42,313 bases of DNA from the NCBI RefSeq assembly GCF_000261685.1, contig NZ_AJQE01000362.1, positions 1 to 42,313 of the forward strand, in the 5' to 3' direction. This document shows, piece by piece, positions 9,284 through 17,151 of the stretch. The stretch comes from Bradyrhizobium genomosp. I (2014) (GTDB taxonomy: Bacteria > Pseudomonadota > Alphaproteobacteria > Rhizobiales > Xanthobacteraceae). The number at the start of each line of letters is the position of its first letter. Position 1 is the stretch's first letter. The translations under genes and the position numbers were made by a program. The notes beneath the pieces were generated by a model that was not told the origin of the DNA, made no database searches, and worked only from the letters and a program-made list of their open reading frames with translations.

Positions 9284-10495
9284 ATGCTGAACATACCGAC
9301 ATTGTGGACCGTCTTCGTCGTCAACTTCCTGGCGCTCGGCGTGATCTGGGCCTACGTGACGCGGTCCTATCCGAAATTTGCCGCTGCGCGGTTCTGGATG
9401 GCGTCGTGCTTCGTCGGTGCGATCGGGGCGACGACGGCGCTGGTCCGCCTGTTCGTCGCGTCTCCCCTGCCGCTTCTGCTCGGCGCGGCCGGCATCATCG
9501 CGGCGAGCTGCCTCGCTGCCATGGGCATTCAGCGCTTCTATGACCGGCCGGTCTCGTGGCGCCTCATGACGGTCGCGGGAAGCCTGAGCTTTGCCGGCGT
9601 TGTGGTCTTCATGGTCGGCTTCGACCACATGCAGTTGCGCATGCTCAGCTACACGTTCGGCCAGGCCCTGCCGCTGGTGCTGGCGCTGCGTCTGCTGCTG
9701 TCGCCGCCCGAGGGCCGCGTCAGCCCGGGCGCGCGGCTGTCCGGCATCGTCATCCTCGCCATCATCGCGATCCTCCTTGTCCGCACCATCGGCAATCTGC
9801 TCGGCCACGATCTGTCGGCGAAGGCCGGCGGTCAGACCCATGGCGTCATGGTGCTGGGGCTGCTGTTCCTGTCGATGACGCTCAATTTCGGCTTCCTGCT
9901 GATGGCCATGGACCGGCTGCGCAACGAGGTCGCCGACCTCGCGCTGCTCGACGATCTCACCGGCGTCGCCAACCGGCGGCATCTGTTGCAGCGCCTGACC
10001 GAGGAATGCGCCCGCTCGGAGCGCAGCGGTGGGCCGTTCTCGCTGCTGGTGATCGATCTCGACGGCTTCAAGACCATCAACGACACCCACGGCCATGCCG
10101 CCGGCGATGCCTGCCTGAAGCACTTCACCCTGATGGCGCAGACGCGCCTCCGGCCCGGCGACATGCTCGCCCGCACCGGCGGCGACGAGTTCTGCGTCGT
10201 GCTGCCGTCCTCGTCCTTGCGCGAGGCCGCCGCGATCGCCCGCCGCGTGCTCGAGGTCTGCCGTCGGGATGCCGAGGCCTGTACCGGCAGTGAGATCCCG
10301 ATCGCGATCTCGATCGGCGTCGCGGAGTGGGATCGCGGCATCGGCCAATTCCCGGACCGCCTGATGGCCAATGCCGACCACGCGCTCTATGCCGCCAAGA
10401 AGAACGGCAAGAACGACTTTGCCGTCTACGATCCGGCTCCGCCGCTCTCGCCCGAGCCGATCGGCGCGGACCAAAGCCGGCGCACATTCGCGTAG
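9284..10495 (+). CDS. Membrane-bound diguanylate cyclase (GGDEF)
   Basis: This protein makes the second messenger cyclic di-GMP from two GTP. The N-terminal half contains six or seven hydrophobic helices (from LWTVFVVNFLALGVIWAYV to LLFLSMTLNFGFLLMAMD), probably a membrane sensor. The C-terminal GGDEF domain begins at LLDDLTGVANRRHL. It holds the active-site motif RTGGDEF and a correctly placed inhibitory I-site, RPGD five residues before GGDEF, so product inhibition is likely. No EAL domain is present. I chose the ATG at 9284 because the 21 residues added by the in-frame ATG at 9221 look unnatural. Neither start has a good ribosome-binding site. The sensed signal is unknown. Confidence 0.92.
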   Translation: MLNIPTLWTVFVVNFLALGVIWAYVTRSYPKFAAARFWMASCFVGAIGATTALVRLFVASPLPLLLGAAGIIAASCLAAMGIQRFYDRPVSWRLMTVAGSLSFAGVVVFMVGFDHMQLRMLSYTFGQALPLVLALRLLLSPPEGRVSPGARLSGIVILAIIAILLVRTIGNLLGHDLSAKAGGQTHGVMVLGLLFLSMTLNFGFLLMAMDRLRNEVADLALLDDLTGVANRRHLLQRLTEECARSERSGGPFSLLVIDLDGFKTINDTHGHAAGDACLKHFTLMAQTRLRPGDMLARTGGDEFCVVLPSSSLREAAAIARRVLEVCRRDAEACTGSEIPIAISIGVAEWDRGIGQFPDRLMANADHALYAAKKNGKNDFAVYDPAPPLSPEPIGADQSRRTFA

Positions 10496-10530
10496 AGCCG
10501 TGCTACATCGGGGACCGTGATGGATCCCGC

Positions 10531-11166
10531 ATGATGATTGCTCGCCTGCTCGCGGCCGTTCTGGCCGCTCTTTTTCTGATTGCCGCCGCTGCTGCTGCCG
10601 CTGCCCAGGACGCCGAGCTCGCAAAGCTCGCGCGCGCCTCCGGCACGCCCGACATCCCCGGCTTGAGGATCGTCTGGCTGGCCCCGTGGGGCGACGTCCG
10701 CAACGCAAGACCCTGGCGCAACATCGTCGTGCACCAGACCGAGGGACCTGCGGGCTCGGCGCGCGGCGGCGCGCAAGCGCAGGCGAAGAACCCGACCCGA
10801 CGCGGCGTCACGGTCTGGGTCGAGACCGACGGCACGGTCTATTGGGCCGTCGCCGAGAATTTGGTGCCGACCCACGGCGACGGCGCCAACCGCAACGACA
10901 ACAAATACATCGACAACAGGCCGACCTATCGCCAGGTGGTGCGTGACAACTCGATCGGCGTCGAGTTCGCCGGCAACTATCCCGACGTGACGACCGGCCC
11001 GACCGAAGCACAGGTCGCGGCGTGGCAGATCCTCGTGAAGGTGCTGCGCGCGCGCTACCACATCCCGCCTGACCGCGTCTATGCGCACAACTGGATCGAC
11101 TACAAGGACGCCCGCTATTGCGAAGGCTGCACGCTTGCGACGCTGGCAAGGGAGTGGGGGGAGTAG
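10531..11166 (+). CDS. Secreted N-acetylmuramoyl-L-alanine amidase (Amidase_2 type)
   Basis: This probable zinc amidase cleaves the bond between muramic acid and the stem peptide in peptidoglycan. It has 211 residues starting MMIARLLAAVLAALFLIAAA, a signal peptide ending near AAAQ. Likely zinc ligands and catalytic residues are the histidine in VVHQTEG, the histidine in VYAHNWIDYK and the cysteine in RYCEG, as in T7-lysozyme-like enzymes. The ATG pair at 10531/10534 follows the cyclase stop by 35 bases, so the two may be cotranscribed. A bidirectional terminator-like hairpin follows at 11284-11312. Confidence 0.85.
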   Translation: MMIARLLAAVLAALFLIAAAAAAAAQDAELAKLARASGTPDIPGLRIVWLAPWGDVRNARPWRNIVVHQTEGPAGSARGGAQAQAKNPTRRGVTVWVETDGTVYWAVAENLVPTHGDGANRNDNKYIDNRPTYRQVVRDNSIGVEFAGNYPDVTTGPTEAQVAAWQILVKVLRARYHIPPDRVYAHNWIDYKDARYCEGCTLATLAREWGE

Positions 11167-11283
11167 GCCTCAGTTGTCATTGACGGGAGCAGCGGCACCG
11201 CTCCGGTCAAGCTTGGGGCACGACGCCGAAGCTTGGCGTTGCGCTTTGAGGTCCATCACTCGAGCTGGCCTCAAGCACGCAAC

Positions 11284-11313
11284 AAAAAAGCCGGCGTTGC
11301 CGCCGGCTTTTCG
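11284..11313. terminator. Bidirectional terminator between the amidase and rpoH
   Basis: AAAAAAGCCGGCG, a TTGC loop and CGCCGGCTTTT form a stem of at least 7 GC-rich base pairs, with A-run and T-run extending the pairing. It can end both the rightward amidase and the leftward rpoH transcripts. Confidence 0.8.
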
Positions 11314-11355
11314 TCTCGATCGATCCGCCAATTTCTCTCCGCGGCGAAGCCCCGC

Positions 11356-12255
11356 TTAGTGCGCGGCTTCCAGCGCGGCCTGTTCCTGCCTTGCGATCGT
11401 GCCCTTGACCGCGGACTGCACCTTCTCGAAGGCGCGGACCTCGATCTGGCGGACGCGCTCGCGCGACACGCCGAACTCGGCAGCGAGGTCTTCCAGCGTC
11501 ATCGGCTCATCGGCGAGGCGGCGGGCCTCGAAGATGCGGCGTTCGCGCGGGTTGAGCACGCCCATCGCGCCGTTCAGCGCTTCACGGCGTTCGTCATATT
11601 CCTCGTGCTCGGCCAGCATGGCCTCCTGGTTGGGCGTATTGTCGACCAGCCAGTCCTGCCATTCGCCGGCTTCGCCGTCGTCGCGGATCGGCGCGTTGAG
11701 CGACGCATCGCCGCCGAGGCGGCGGTTCATGTCGATCACGTCCTGATCGGTGACGCCGAGGCGCTTGGCAATCAACTTCACCTGGTCGGGGCGCAGATCG
11801 CCCTCGTCCAGCGCGTTGATCTTGCTCTTCGCCTTGCGCAGGTTGAAGAACAGCTTCTTCTGGTTCGCGGTGGTGCCCATCTTCACGAGCGACCAGGAAC
11901 GCAGGATGTACTCTTGAATCGACGCCTTGATCCACCACATGGCGTAGGTGGCGAGACGGAACCCCTTCTCGGGTTCGAAACGCTTCACCGCCTGCATCAG
12001 GCCGACATTGCCTTCCGAGACGACCTCGGAGATCGGCAGGCCGTAGCCGCGATAGCCCATGGCGATCTTGGCCACGAGGCGGAGGTGGCTGGTGACGAGT
12101 TGGTGCGCCGCGTCGCGATCGTCATGCTCGCGCCAACGCTTGGCGAGCATGTATTCCTGCTGGGGTTCCAGCATCGGGAATTTGCGGATCTCGGCGAGGT
12201 AGCGAGAAAGGCCGGATTCTCCATTGAGGACCGGCAAAGCAGCGGTACGGGCCAT
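11356..12255 (-). CDS. rpoH: RNA polymerase heat-shock sigma factor RpoH (sigma-32)
   Basis: This alternative sigma factor directs transcription of heat-shock genes. It has 299 residues with region 2 (HLRLVAKIAMGYRGYGLPIS, GFRLATYAMWWIKASIQEYI). The RpoH box QKKLFFNLRKAKSKI is the family-specific segment that separates it from other sigma factors. Region 4 is DLAAEFGVSRERVRQIEVRAF. The start ATG (12255) has an excellent ribosome-binding site, TTTTGGAGGG. Bradyrhizobia carry several rpoH paralogues, and I cannot say which one this is. I see no ROSE-type RNA thermometer in the leader. A TATATT near 12362-12367 on the minus strand could be a -10 element. It lies downstream of the pseudouridine synthase gene with a 218-base gap. 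Confidence 0.95.
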   Translation of the reverse strand: MARTAALPVLNGESGLSRYLAEIRKFPMLEPQQEYMLAKRWREHDDRDAAHQLVTSHLRLVAKIAMGYRGYGLPISEVVSEGNVGLMQAVKRFEPEKGFRLATYAMWWIKASIQEYILRSWSLVKMGTTANQKKLFFNLRKAKSKINALDEGDLRPDQVKLIAKRLGVTDQDVIDMNRRLGGDASLNAPIRDDGEAGEWQDWLVDNTPNQEAMLAEHEEYDERREALNGAMGVLNPRERRIFEARRLADEPMTLEDLAAEFGVSRERVRQIEVRAFEKVQSAVKGTIARQEQAALEAAH

Positions 12256-12473
12256 AGTGCGCCCTCCAAAAGGTTCAGGCCCCCGATAGCGGCGGGCCAG
12301 GCAGACGACCGCTGTGTTAAAGCCGGCCGTAGCTGCGATGTTCCGCGTTGGTCATTTCAACGCACGCGCAATATACCCCATCGGGGGTCGAAAAGGGAAG
12401 GATTGCTGACGTCACGTCCCCGTGTGGCAGCTATAACTTTTTGTAATGTAAAGCGTTTCTGAAGGGGCCTGCG

Positions 12474-13496
12474 TCATAGCGCCGCTTTGAGCGCTCGTTC
12501 CAGGAGGAGCAAATCCTCCGGCAGAGGCGCCTCCCAGTGCAGAAGTTCTCCTGTCCTCGGGTGCTCCAATACCAGCAGGTAGGCATGCAAGGCCTGCCGC
12601 CCCAGCGCCGCCAAAGCGGCCTGCGCCTCGGGGCCGAGCTGGTTCGCCTTGGTCTTGAAATGCGGGCCATAGACAGGGTCGCCCAGCAGCGGGTGGCCGA
12701 TATGGGCGAGGTGGACGCGGATCTGATGGGTGCGGCCGGTCTCGAGCTCGCAGGCGAGCAGGGCGGCCACCGGATTGCCGTCGCGCCCGGCAAAGCTCTC
12801 CAGGATCTCCCAATGCGTCACCGCCGCGCGGCCGCCCTGGCGCACCGCCATCTTCTCCCGCGCATGCGGGTGGCGGTCGATCGGCGCATCGACGGTGCCG
12901 CGGTGCCGGCCGGGCAGGCCCCAGGCGAACGCCATGTAGCCGCGCCGCATCGCGCCGGTGCGGCCGTGGTCGGCGAATTGCGCCGTCAACGAGGCATGGG
13001 CGAGGTCGTTCTTGGCGACCACCATCAGCCCCGTCGTGTCCTTGTCGAGCCGGTGCACGATCCCGGGCCGGCGCACCCCGCCGATGCCCGACAGCGAGGC
13101 GCCGCAATGGGCGATCAGCGCGTTGACCAGCGTGCCGGTCTCGTGCCCGGCCGCGGGGTGCACGACCAGGCCCTTCGGCTTGTTGATGACGACGATGTCG
13201 TCGTCCTCGAACACGATATCGAGGGCGATATCCTCCCCCTTGGGCTCCGGCGGAGCCGCCTCCGGCACGTCGATTATGATCGTATCGCCGGATGCGACGT
13301 GATAAGCGGGGTCGCGGACCGCGGAGGCCTTCAGGTGCACCGCGCCCGCCAGGATCAGGGCTTTCAGCCTCGATCGCGACAGCTCCGGCAGGCGCGCCGC
13401 CAGCACGCGGTCGAGCCGGGTCGAGCCCTCGTCGCCGGCGACCACGACCTCCAACCTTTGCGCAGAGCCGACACTCTTAGGGCCAAGACTTTCCAT
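12474..13496 (-). CDS. RluA-family 23S rRNA pseudouridine synthase (RluD-like)
   Basis: This enzyme isomerises uridine to pseudouridine in ribosomal RNA. The chosen ATG (13496) gives 340 residues. An S4-like RNA-binding domain is at the N-terminus (STRLDRVLAARLPELSRSRLKALI). It is followed by the catalytic domain with the signature GIVHRLDKDTTGLMVVAKND, whose aspartate is the nucleophile. A RTHQIRVHLAHIGHPLLGD motif completes it. RluD is the best guess, but RluA/RluC-like specificity cannot be excluded. A further 32 codons are open upstream but would run deep into the divergent gene. The ATG overlaps the divergent gene's ATG by two bases within one CATG. Confidence 0.92.
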   Translation of the reverse strand: MESLGPKSVGSAQRLEVVVAGDEGSTRLDRVLAARLPELSRSRLKALILAGAVHLKASAVRDPAYHVASGDTIIIDVPEAAPPEPKGEDIALDIVFEDDDIVVINKPKGLVVHPAAGHETGTLVNALIAHCGASLSGIGGVRRPGIVHRLDKDTTGLMVVAKNDLAHASLTAQFADHGRTGAMRRGYMAFAWGLPGRHRGTVDAPIDRHPHAREKMAVRQGGRAAVTHWEILESFAGRDGNPVAALLACELETGRTHQIRVHLAHIGHPLLGDPVYGPHFKTKANQLGPEAQAALAALGRQALHAYLLVLEHPRTGELLHWEAPLPEDLLLLERALKAAL

Positions 13497-13839
13497 GACG
13501 ACGTCTGATACCGCTGTTCCCGAACCGACCCCCGAGCAGGCCGCGCTGTTCGCGCGGGTGCGGCGGATGATGCTGATCGCGGGGTTGACCACGGCGCTGG
13601 CGATCTGCGCCGTATTGATCGCGGTGGGCTACCGCCTTTTCAAGTCGGAGGGAAGGGCGCCCGAGGCGGTGGGCGACGTCACCGCCACCCTGCCGAAGGG
13701 TGCCAGGATCGTCTCGATCGGGGTTGCCGGCGACCGCCTCGTGGTCACGCTGGACGTCGGCGGGGTCACCGAGATCCGCACCTTCGACGCGCGCACGTTG
13801 AGGCCGGCCGGAAAGCTGAAATTTGCCAATGAGCCGTAA
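13495..13839 (+). CDS. Small single-pass membrane protein (114 aa; possibly DUF6476)
   Basis: The predicted protein has a short cytoplasmic N-terminus (MTTSDTAVPEPTPEQAALFA) and one membrane helix at about residues 26-47 (MLIAGLTTALAICAVLIAVGY). A small beta-rich periplasmic part follows (ARIVSIGVAGDRLVVTLDVG). It resembles short alphaproteobacterial proteins grouped as DUF6476, recalled with moderate confidence. The function is unknown. Its ATG at 13495 overlaps the start codon of the divergent pseudouridine synthase gene, so its promoter must lie inside that gene. It ends 57 bases before tRNA-Glu. Confidence 0.75.
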   Translation: MTTSDTAVPEPTPEQAALFARVRRMMLIAGLTTALAICAVLIAVGYRLFKSEGRAPEAVGDVTATLPKGARIVSIGVAGDRLVVTLDVGGVTEIRTFDARTLRPAGKLKFANEP

Positions 13840-13896
13840 AAGGCCGGTCGGGGTCCTTGCGGCGGACAAATTTCGAGGCTATTGGCTTGCCCTTAC

Positions 13897-13971
13897 GCTC
13901 CCTTCGTCTAGCGGTTAGGACGCGGCCCTCTCAAGGCTGAAACAGGGGTTCGATTCCCCTAGGGAGCGCCA
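13897..13971 (+). tRNA. tRNA-Glu (anticodon CTC)
   Basis: Acceptor arms GCTCCCT (13897-13903) and AGGGAGC (13961-13967) pair perfectly. The D-arm CGTCTAGCGGTTAGGACG, the anticodon stem-loop CGGCC-CTCTCAA-GGCTG and the T-arm AGGGGTTCGATTCCCCT are canonical. The anticodon is CTC, decoding GAG. The discriminator G and an encoded CCA end the gene. It is the insertion neighbour of the NERD-helicase gene that follows. Confidence 0.96.
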
Positions 13972-14089
13972 GAAAAATCCTAAGCCATTGAAAACCTGCA
14001 CACTCTAGGCAACCATGTGTGCCTGGAAAGACCCCCTGCTACGCAACTGGCCTCACAGGGTGGTCCGCAATGGCGCTCGCGGTCGCAAC

Positions 14090-15907
14090 ATGGCAATCCT
14101 GATCCCGAGTCTCGGCTTCGCGCGCTTCGACAGCCGTGGGGAGCTACGACTGGCGGAACGACTCAAGGACTTCCTCGAAGACAACGCTGTCGTCTGGCAC
14201 AACCTCCCTGTTGGCCCCCTCAACCGGCATCCGGATTTCATTGTCGTTCATCCCGTGAACGGTCTGCTCGTGCTCGAGGTGAAGGACTGGCGCCTGGAGA
14301 CGATTGTTTCGGCGGACAAGACGAAGGTCGAGTTGCTGACAAATCGTGGTGTCGTACGGCAGAGCAATCCCCTCGAGCAGGCGCGCAAGTATACGTTCGA
14401 GGTCGTGCGCACGCTGGAGCGCGACGGACAATTGTTGTTTCCGCCCGGTCATCGCTTCGCGGGCCGGGCCATTTTTCCGTTCGGCTTCGGGGCCGTATTC
14501 ACGAACATCACGCGCAAGCAGTTCGATCAGACCAATCTCAAGGAGGTGCTGGCCGAGCATCTATGTCTGTTCAAGGACGAGATGACGGAGGGCGCGGATC
14601 CCGAAGAATTCCGGACCGGATTGTGGCGCATGGTTCATCCGCGTCTCGGAGAGCCGCTGTCCATGCCGCAGTTCGACCGCCTGCGGGCGCTGCTCTTCCC
14701 GGAGATCCGCATACGACAGATTGCCCTGCCTCTGGACGAGGCGCCCCGGGCCGATCCTTCGGACCGGACGCTTGCAGTCATGGATCTGCATCAGGAGCAG
14801 TTCGCGCGCAGTCTGGGAGAAGGGCATCGAATCATTCGCGGCGTCGCCGGATCGGGCAAGACGCTGATCCTGGCCTTTCGAGCCGAGTATCTGGCGCGTG
14901 CGGCGGCGAAGCCGGTGCTCATCCTGTGTTACGCCAATGGCATCGCGGGGCGACTTGAGGATGCCATGCAGAGCAGGGGCGTGGAGGACCGCGTTCAGGT
15001 TCTCACCTTCCATTCATGGTGTTACCGGATGCTGCGGACTTACGGGATTTCCGCTCCATCCGAACGAGACTATCCGGATTACGCAGAGCGACTGGCTGCG
15101 AGCGTTTCAGAGGTCGTGAAGGCGGTAGATCAAGGCCATATCCCGGCGGAGCAGTACGACGCTGTCCTGATCGACGAGGCTCACGACTTCGAGCCGCAAT
15201 GGCTCGCGCTTGCGGCCAGGATGGTGAACCCGCGCACCAAGGCGCTGATGGTCGTCTACGACGACATCCAGGCCATCTACAAGGGACGTGAGCGCCCGGT
15301 GTGGAGTCAGCTCGGGATCGAGGCCAAGGGCAGAACGACCGTGTTGAAGGTCAACTACCGCAACACGGCGCAAATCGTTGCCTTCGCCAGACGCTTCGCT
15401 GCCGACGTCATTGGCGCGCCGGGCATCACGGCCGACGACGAGCACGCCATTCTGTTGCCCGAAGATGCGGGCCGGCAGGGACTGGAGCCGGCCGTGCGGC
15501 GGTGTGTGAGCATCGACGCGGAAGCTCACTGCGTCGCCGAGTGGTTTCTCGACCGGAAAAGAGCCGGCTACGAGTGGTCGCAGATGGCGTGTCTCTACCC
15601 GGAGCACTGGATCGGCGGACGGGTCGCGCAGATCCTCGCCCGGCACGACGCGCCGATCGACATGGCCAAGGACAATCGCAACAGAGTCTCGGTCAAGCGG
15701 GTGGCCGTGCGGTTCCTGAGCATGCACAGTGCGAAAGGCCTGGAGTTTCCCTGCGTCGCCATTGCCGGATTGGGCCTGCTCGGCCGCCACGGCGAGACCG
15801 TCGAGGAATGTGTCCGGCTGACCTATGTCGGGGTGACCCGGGCGACCCACGAGGCACTCCTGACGTATTCGAGCGAGTCGGCCTTGGTGCAGCGTCTGAT
15901 CGCGTAG
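14090..15907 (+). CDS. NERD nuclease-domain / SF1 (UvrD-like) helicase fusion
   Basis: This is a two-part enzyme expected to act on DNA. The N-terminus is a NERD domain, a PD-(D/E)XK-related nuclease fold, with RGELRLAERL, DFIVVHP and LLVLEVKDW carrying the likely acidic and lysine active-site residues (about residues 16-68). A superfamily-1 helicase follows, with Walker A VAGSGKT near residue 253, DEAH-type Walker B VLIDEAHDF near 358, VNYRNTAQ near 420, MHSAKGLEFPCVAI near 543 and YVGVTRAT near 580. The ATG at 14090 begins MAILIPSLGFARFDSRGELR, typical for such proteins. An in-frame ATG at 14015 adds 25 unconvincing residues. It stands alone immediately after tRNA-Glu. NERD helicases occur in defence and repair contexts, and a role in defence against foreign DNA is an inference. 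Confidence 0.88.
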   Translation: MAILIPSLGFARFDSRGELRLAERLKDFLEDNAVVWHNLPVGPLNRHPDFIVVHPVNGLLVLEVKDWRLETIVSADKTKVELLTNRGVVRQSNPLEQARKYTFEVVRTLERDGQLLFPPGHRFAGRAIFPFGFGAVFTNITRKQFDQTNLKEVLAEHLCLFKDEMTEGADPEEFRTGLWRMVHPRLGEPLSMPQFDRLRALLFPEIRIRQIALPLDEAPRADPSDRTLAVMDLHQEQFARSLGEGHRIIRGVAGSGKTLILAFRAEYLARAAAKPVLILCYANGIAGRLEDAMQSRGVEDRVQVLTFHSWCYRMLRTYGISAPSERDYPDYAERLAASVSEVVKAVDQGHIPAEQYDAVLIDEAHDFEPQWLALAARMVNPRTKALMVVYDDIQAIYKGRERPVWSQLGIEAKGRTTVLKVNYRNTAQIVAFARRFAADVIGAPGITADDEHAILLPEDAGRQGLEPAVRRCVSIDAEAHCVAEWFLDRKRAGYEWSQMACLYPEHWIGGRVAQILARHDAPIDMAKDNRNRVSVKRVAVRFLSMHSAKGLEFPCVAIAGLGLLGRHGETVEECVRLTYVGVTRATHEALLTYSSESALVQRLIA

Positions 15908-15931
15908 AATGGCCCCCGTGCGGGGATTCTC

Positions 15932-16957
15932 TCACGCCGTTGTGCCGTCGATCGAGCGGCGGATCACCTGCTGCACGTCCGCGTTCGACAGGAACAGGTC
16001 GTGGTTGATGATGCCCCAGCCTTCCGCTGACGCATCGACGACGCGCACACCGAGCCGCGCGATGGCGGCCTTCTCGGCGGCGCCGACCCGCGTCATTCCA
16101 CCTGCGATCTGTCCCGACAGCGCCAGTGCGCGATCGTTCGTCGCCGCGATCACGGTGATCTTGCCGGCGAGCGGGCCGATGCGCTGGATCGCCGACGAGA
16201 ACACGTCCATGTCGATGTCGGGCGCGGCAAACACCACCGCGCCGATCTTGCTGGTGACCGTGTCGCCGTATCGCGCATGGAGCTGGCGCAGGCCTTCGAG
16301 CGTCAGCATGGTTCCCATGCTGTGCGCAACGATGTGCACGCGGCCGCTGCCCGGAGCCGACACCAGCGCCGACAGCACGCGTTCGAAATCGTCGCGAGAC
16401 CACATCGCGCTGTCGCGGTCATAGGCGTAGTCGAACAATCCTGCCCTGGAGGGCCAGGAAAACGCGATGGTCCGGCCGCGGAACTTGATTCCGTCGGAGA
16501 GATGGGCGGCATCCAGCACCGCCGTCTCGAATGTCTGCTTGAAGCCGTGCACATAGATCAGCACGTCCCCTCCGTCGGCCAGCGCGGCGAGATCGCCGGC
16601 GTCGGCCGACACCGGTTCGACGCGATCCAGACGCCAATCCCCGAGTCCAACTGAGGCGAGAGAAAGACGGCTCTCGTCCGGGGCCACCAGCCTGGCCCGC
16701 GCGATCGTCATGCTCGTTGCGCGCTCGGGCCCGAACCAGGGTTTCGTGCGACCGCCGTTCACGCGCTTGCGCGTGGTCGCGACCAGCAACGTGGGATCGA
16801 CGGAGAGGGACGATGCGTCATAGCGTGCGCCGGTCGCGCCGAGGCCGGCGCATCCGCCGAGCGCAAGGGCACTCCCTGCCGACACAAGTCCGCCGAGGAG
16901 GGCGCGGCGCGAAACAGAATGACGGGAGTCGCGTTGCAGAAAACGTCGGACGATCAC
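15932..16957 (-). CDS. Alpha/beta hydrolase (DUF900-like), Tat-exported lipoprotein
   Basis: This is a 341-residue esterase/lipase-fold protein. The N-terminus has a twin-arginine-like motif (SRRALLGG) and hydrophobic core ending in the lipobox LALGGC, so export and lipidation are likely. The catalytic machinery is visible: oxyanion segment IYVHGFKQTF, nucleophile elbow VAHSMGT, an acid in VFAAPDIDMDVF or nearby, and the histidine of GIINHDLF. The pattern VHGF...FSWPS...DRDSA and AHSMG matches DUF900 hydrolases. The substrate is unknown. It converges on the helicase gene with 24 bases between stops, including a short GC hairpin CCCCGTGCGGGG. Confidence 0.88.
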   Translation of the reverse strand: MIVRRFLQRDSRHSVSRRALLGGLVSAGSALALGGCAGLGATGARYDASSLSVDPTLLVATTRKRVNGGRTKPWFGPERATSMTIARARLVAPDESRLSLASVGLGDWRLDRVEPVSADAGDLAALADGGDVLIYVHGFKQTFETAVLDAAHLSDGIKFRGRTIAFSWPSRAGLFDYAYDRDSAMWSRDDFERVLSALVSAPGSGRVHIVAHSMGTMLTLEGLRQLHARYGDTVTSKIGAVVFAAPDIDMDVFSSAIQRIGPLAGKITVIAATNDRALALSGQIAGGMTRVGAAEKAAIARLGVRVVDASAEGWGIINHDLFLSNADVQQVIRRSIDGTTA

Positions 16958-17151
16958 ACGGAACCCTCGGGAACTTTGCCCACTATAACGCTGCCCCGCC
17001 CAGCTCCCTGAATGACAATGGGGGCGAGAAGACGGCGGAACAGCTTTGCGGTTCGTCGCATGATCGCTGCGCTCGCGCTCGCCGTCCGGAACCTGCGGCG
17101 ACCGGCCAATCGGACCGCGTCGCTATCATACTCGTTCGAAGTGGGTTTGCT

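Noticed and set aside
12256..12473. ROSE-type RNA thermometer in front of rpoH
   Set aside because: The leader shows no characteristic U-rich anti-Shine-Dalgarno hairpin near the AGGAGG-like ribosome-binding site.
14015..14089. Longer start of the helicase gene at ATG 14015
   Set aside because: The extra 25 residues look unlike protein of this family. The start MAILIPSLG at 14090 fits better, though 14015 has a weak AGG upstream.
13897..15931. Search for attachment-site repeats around the NERD-helicase gene
   Set aside because: No convincing copy of the tRNA-Glu 3' end was seen after the gene, and no integrase gene is present, so I do not call a genomic island.
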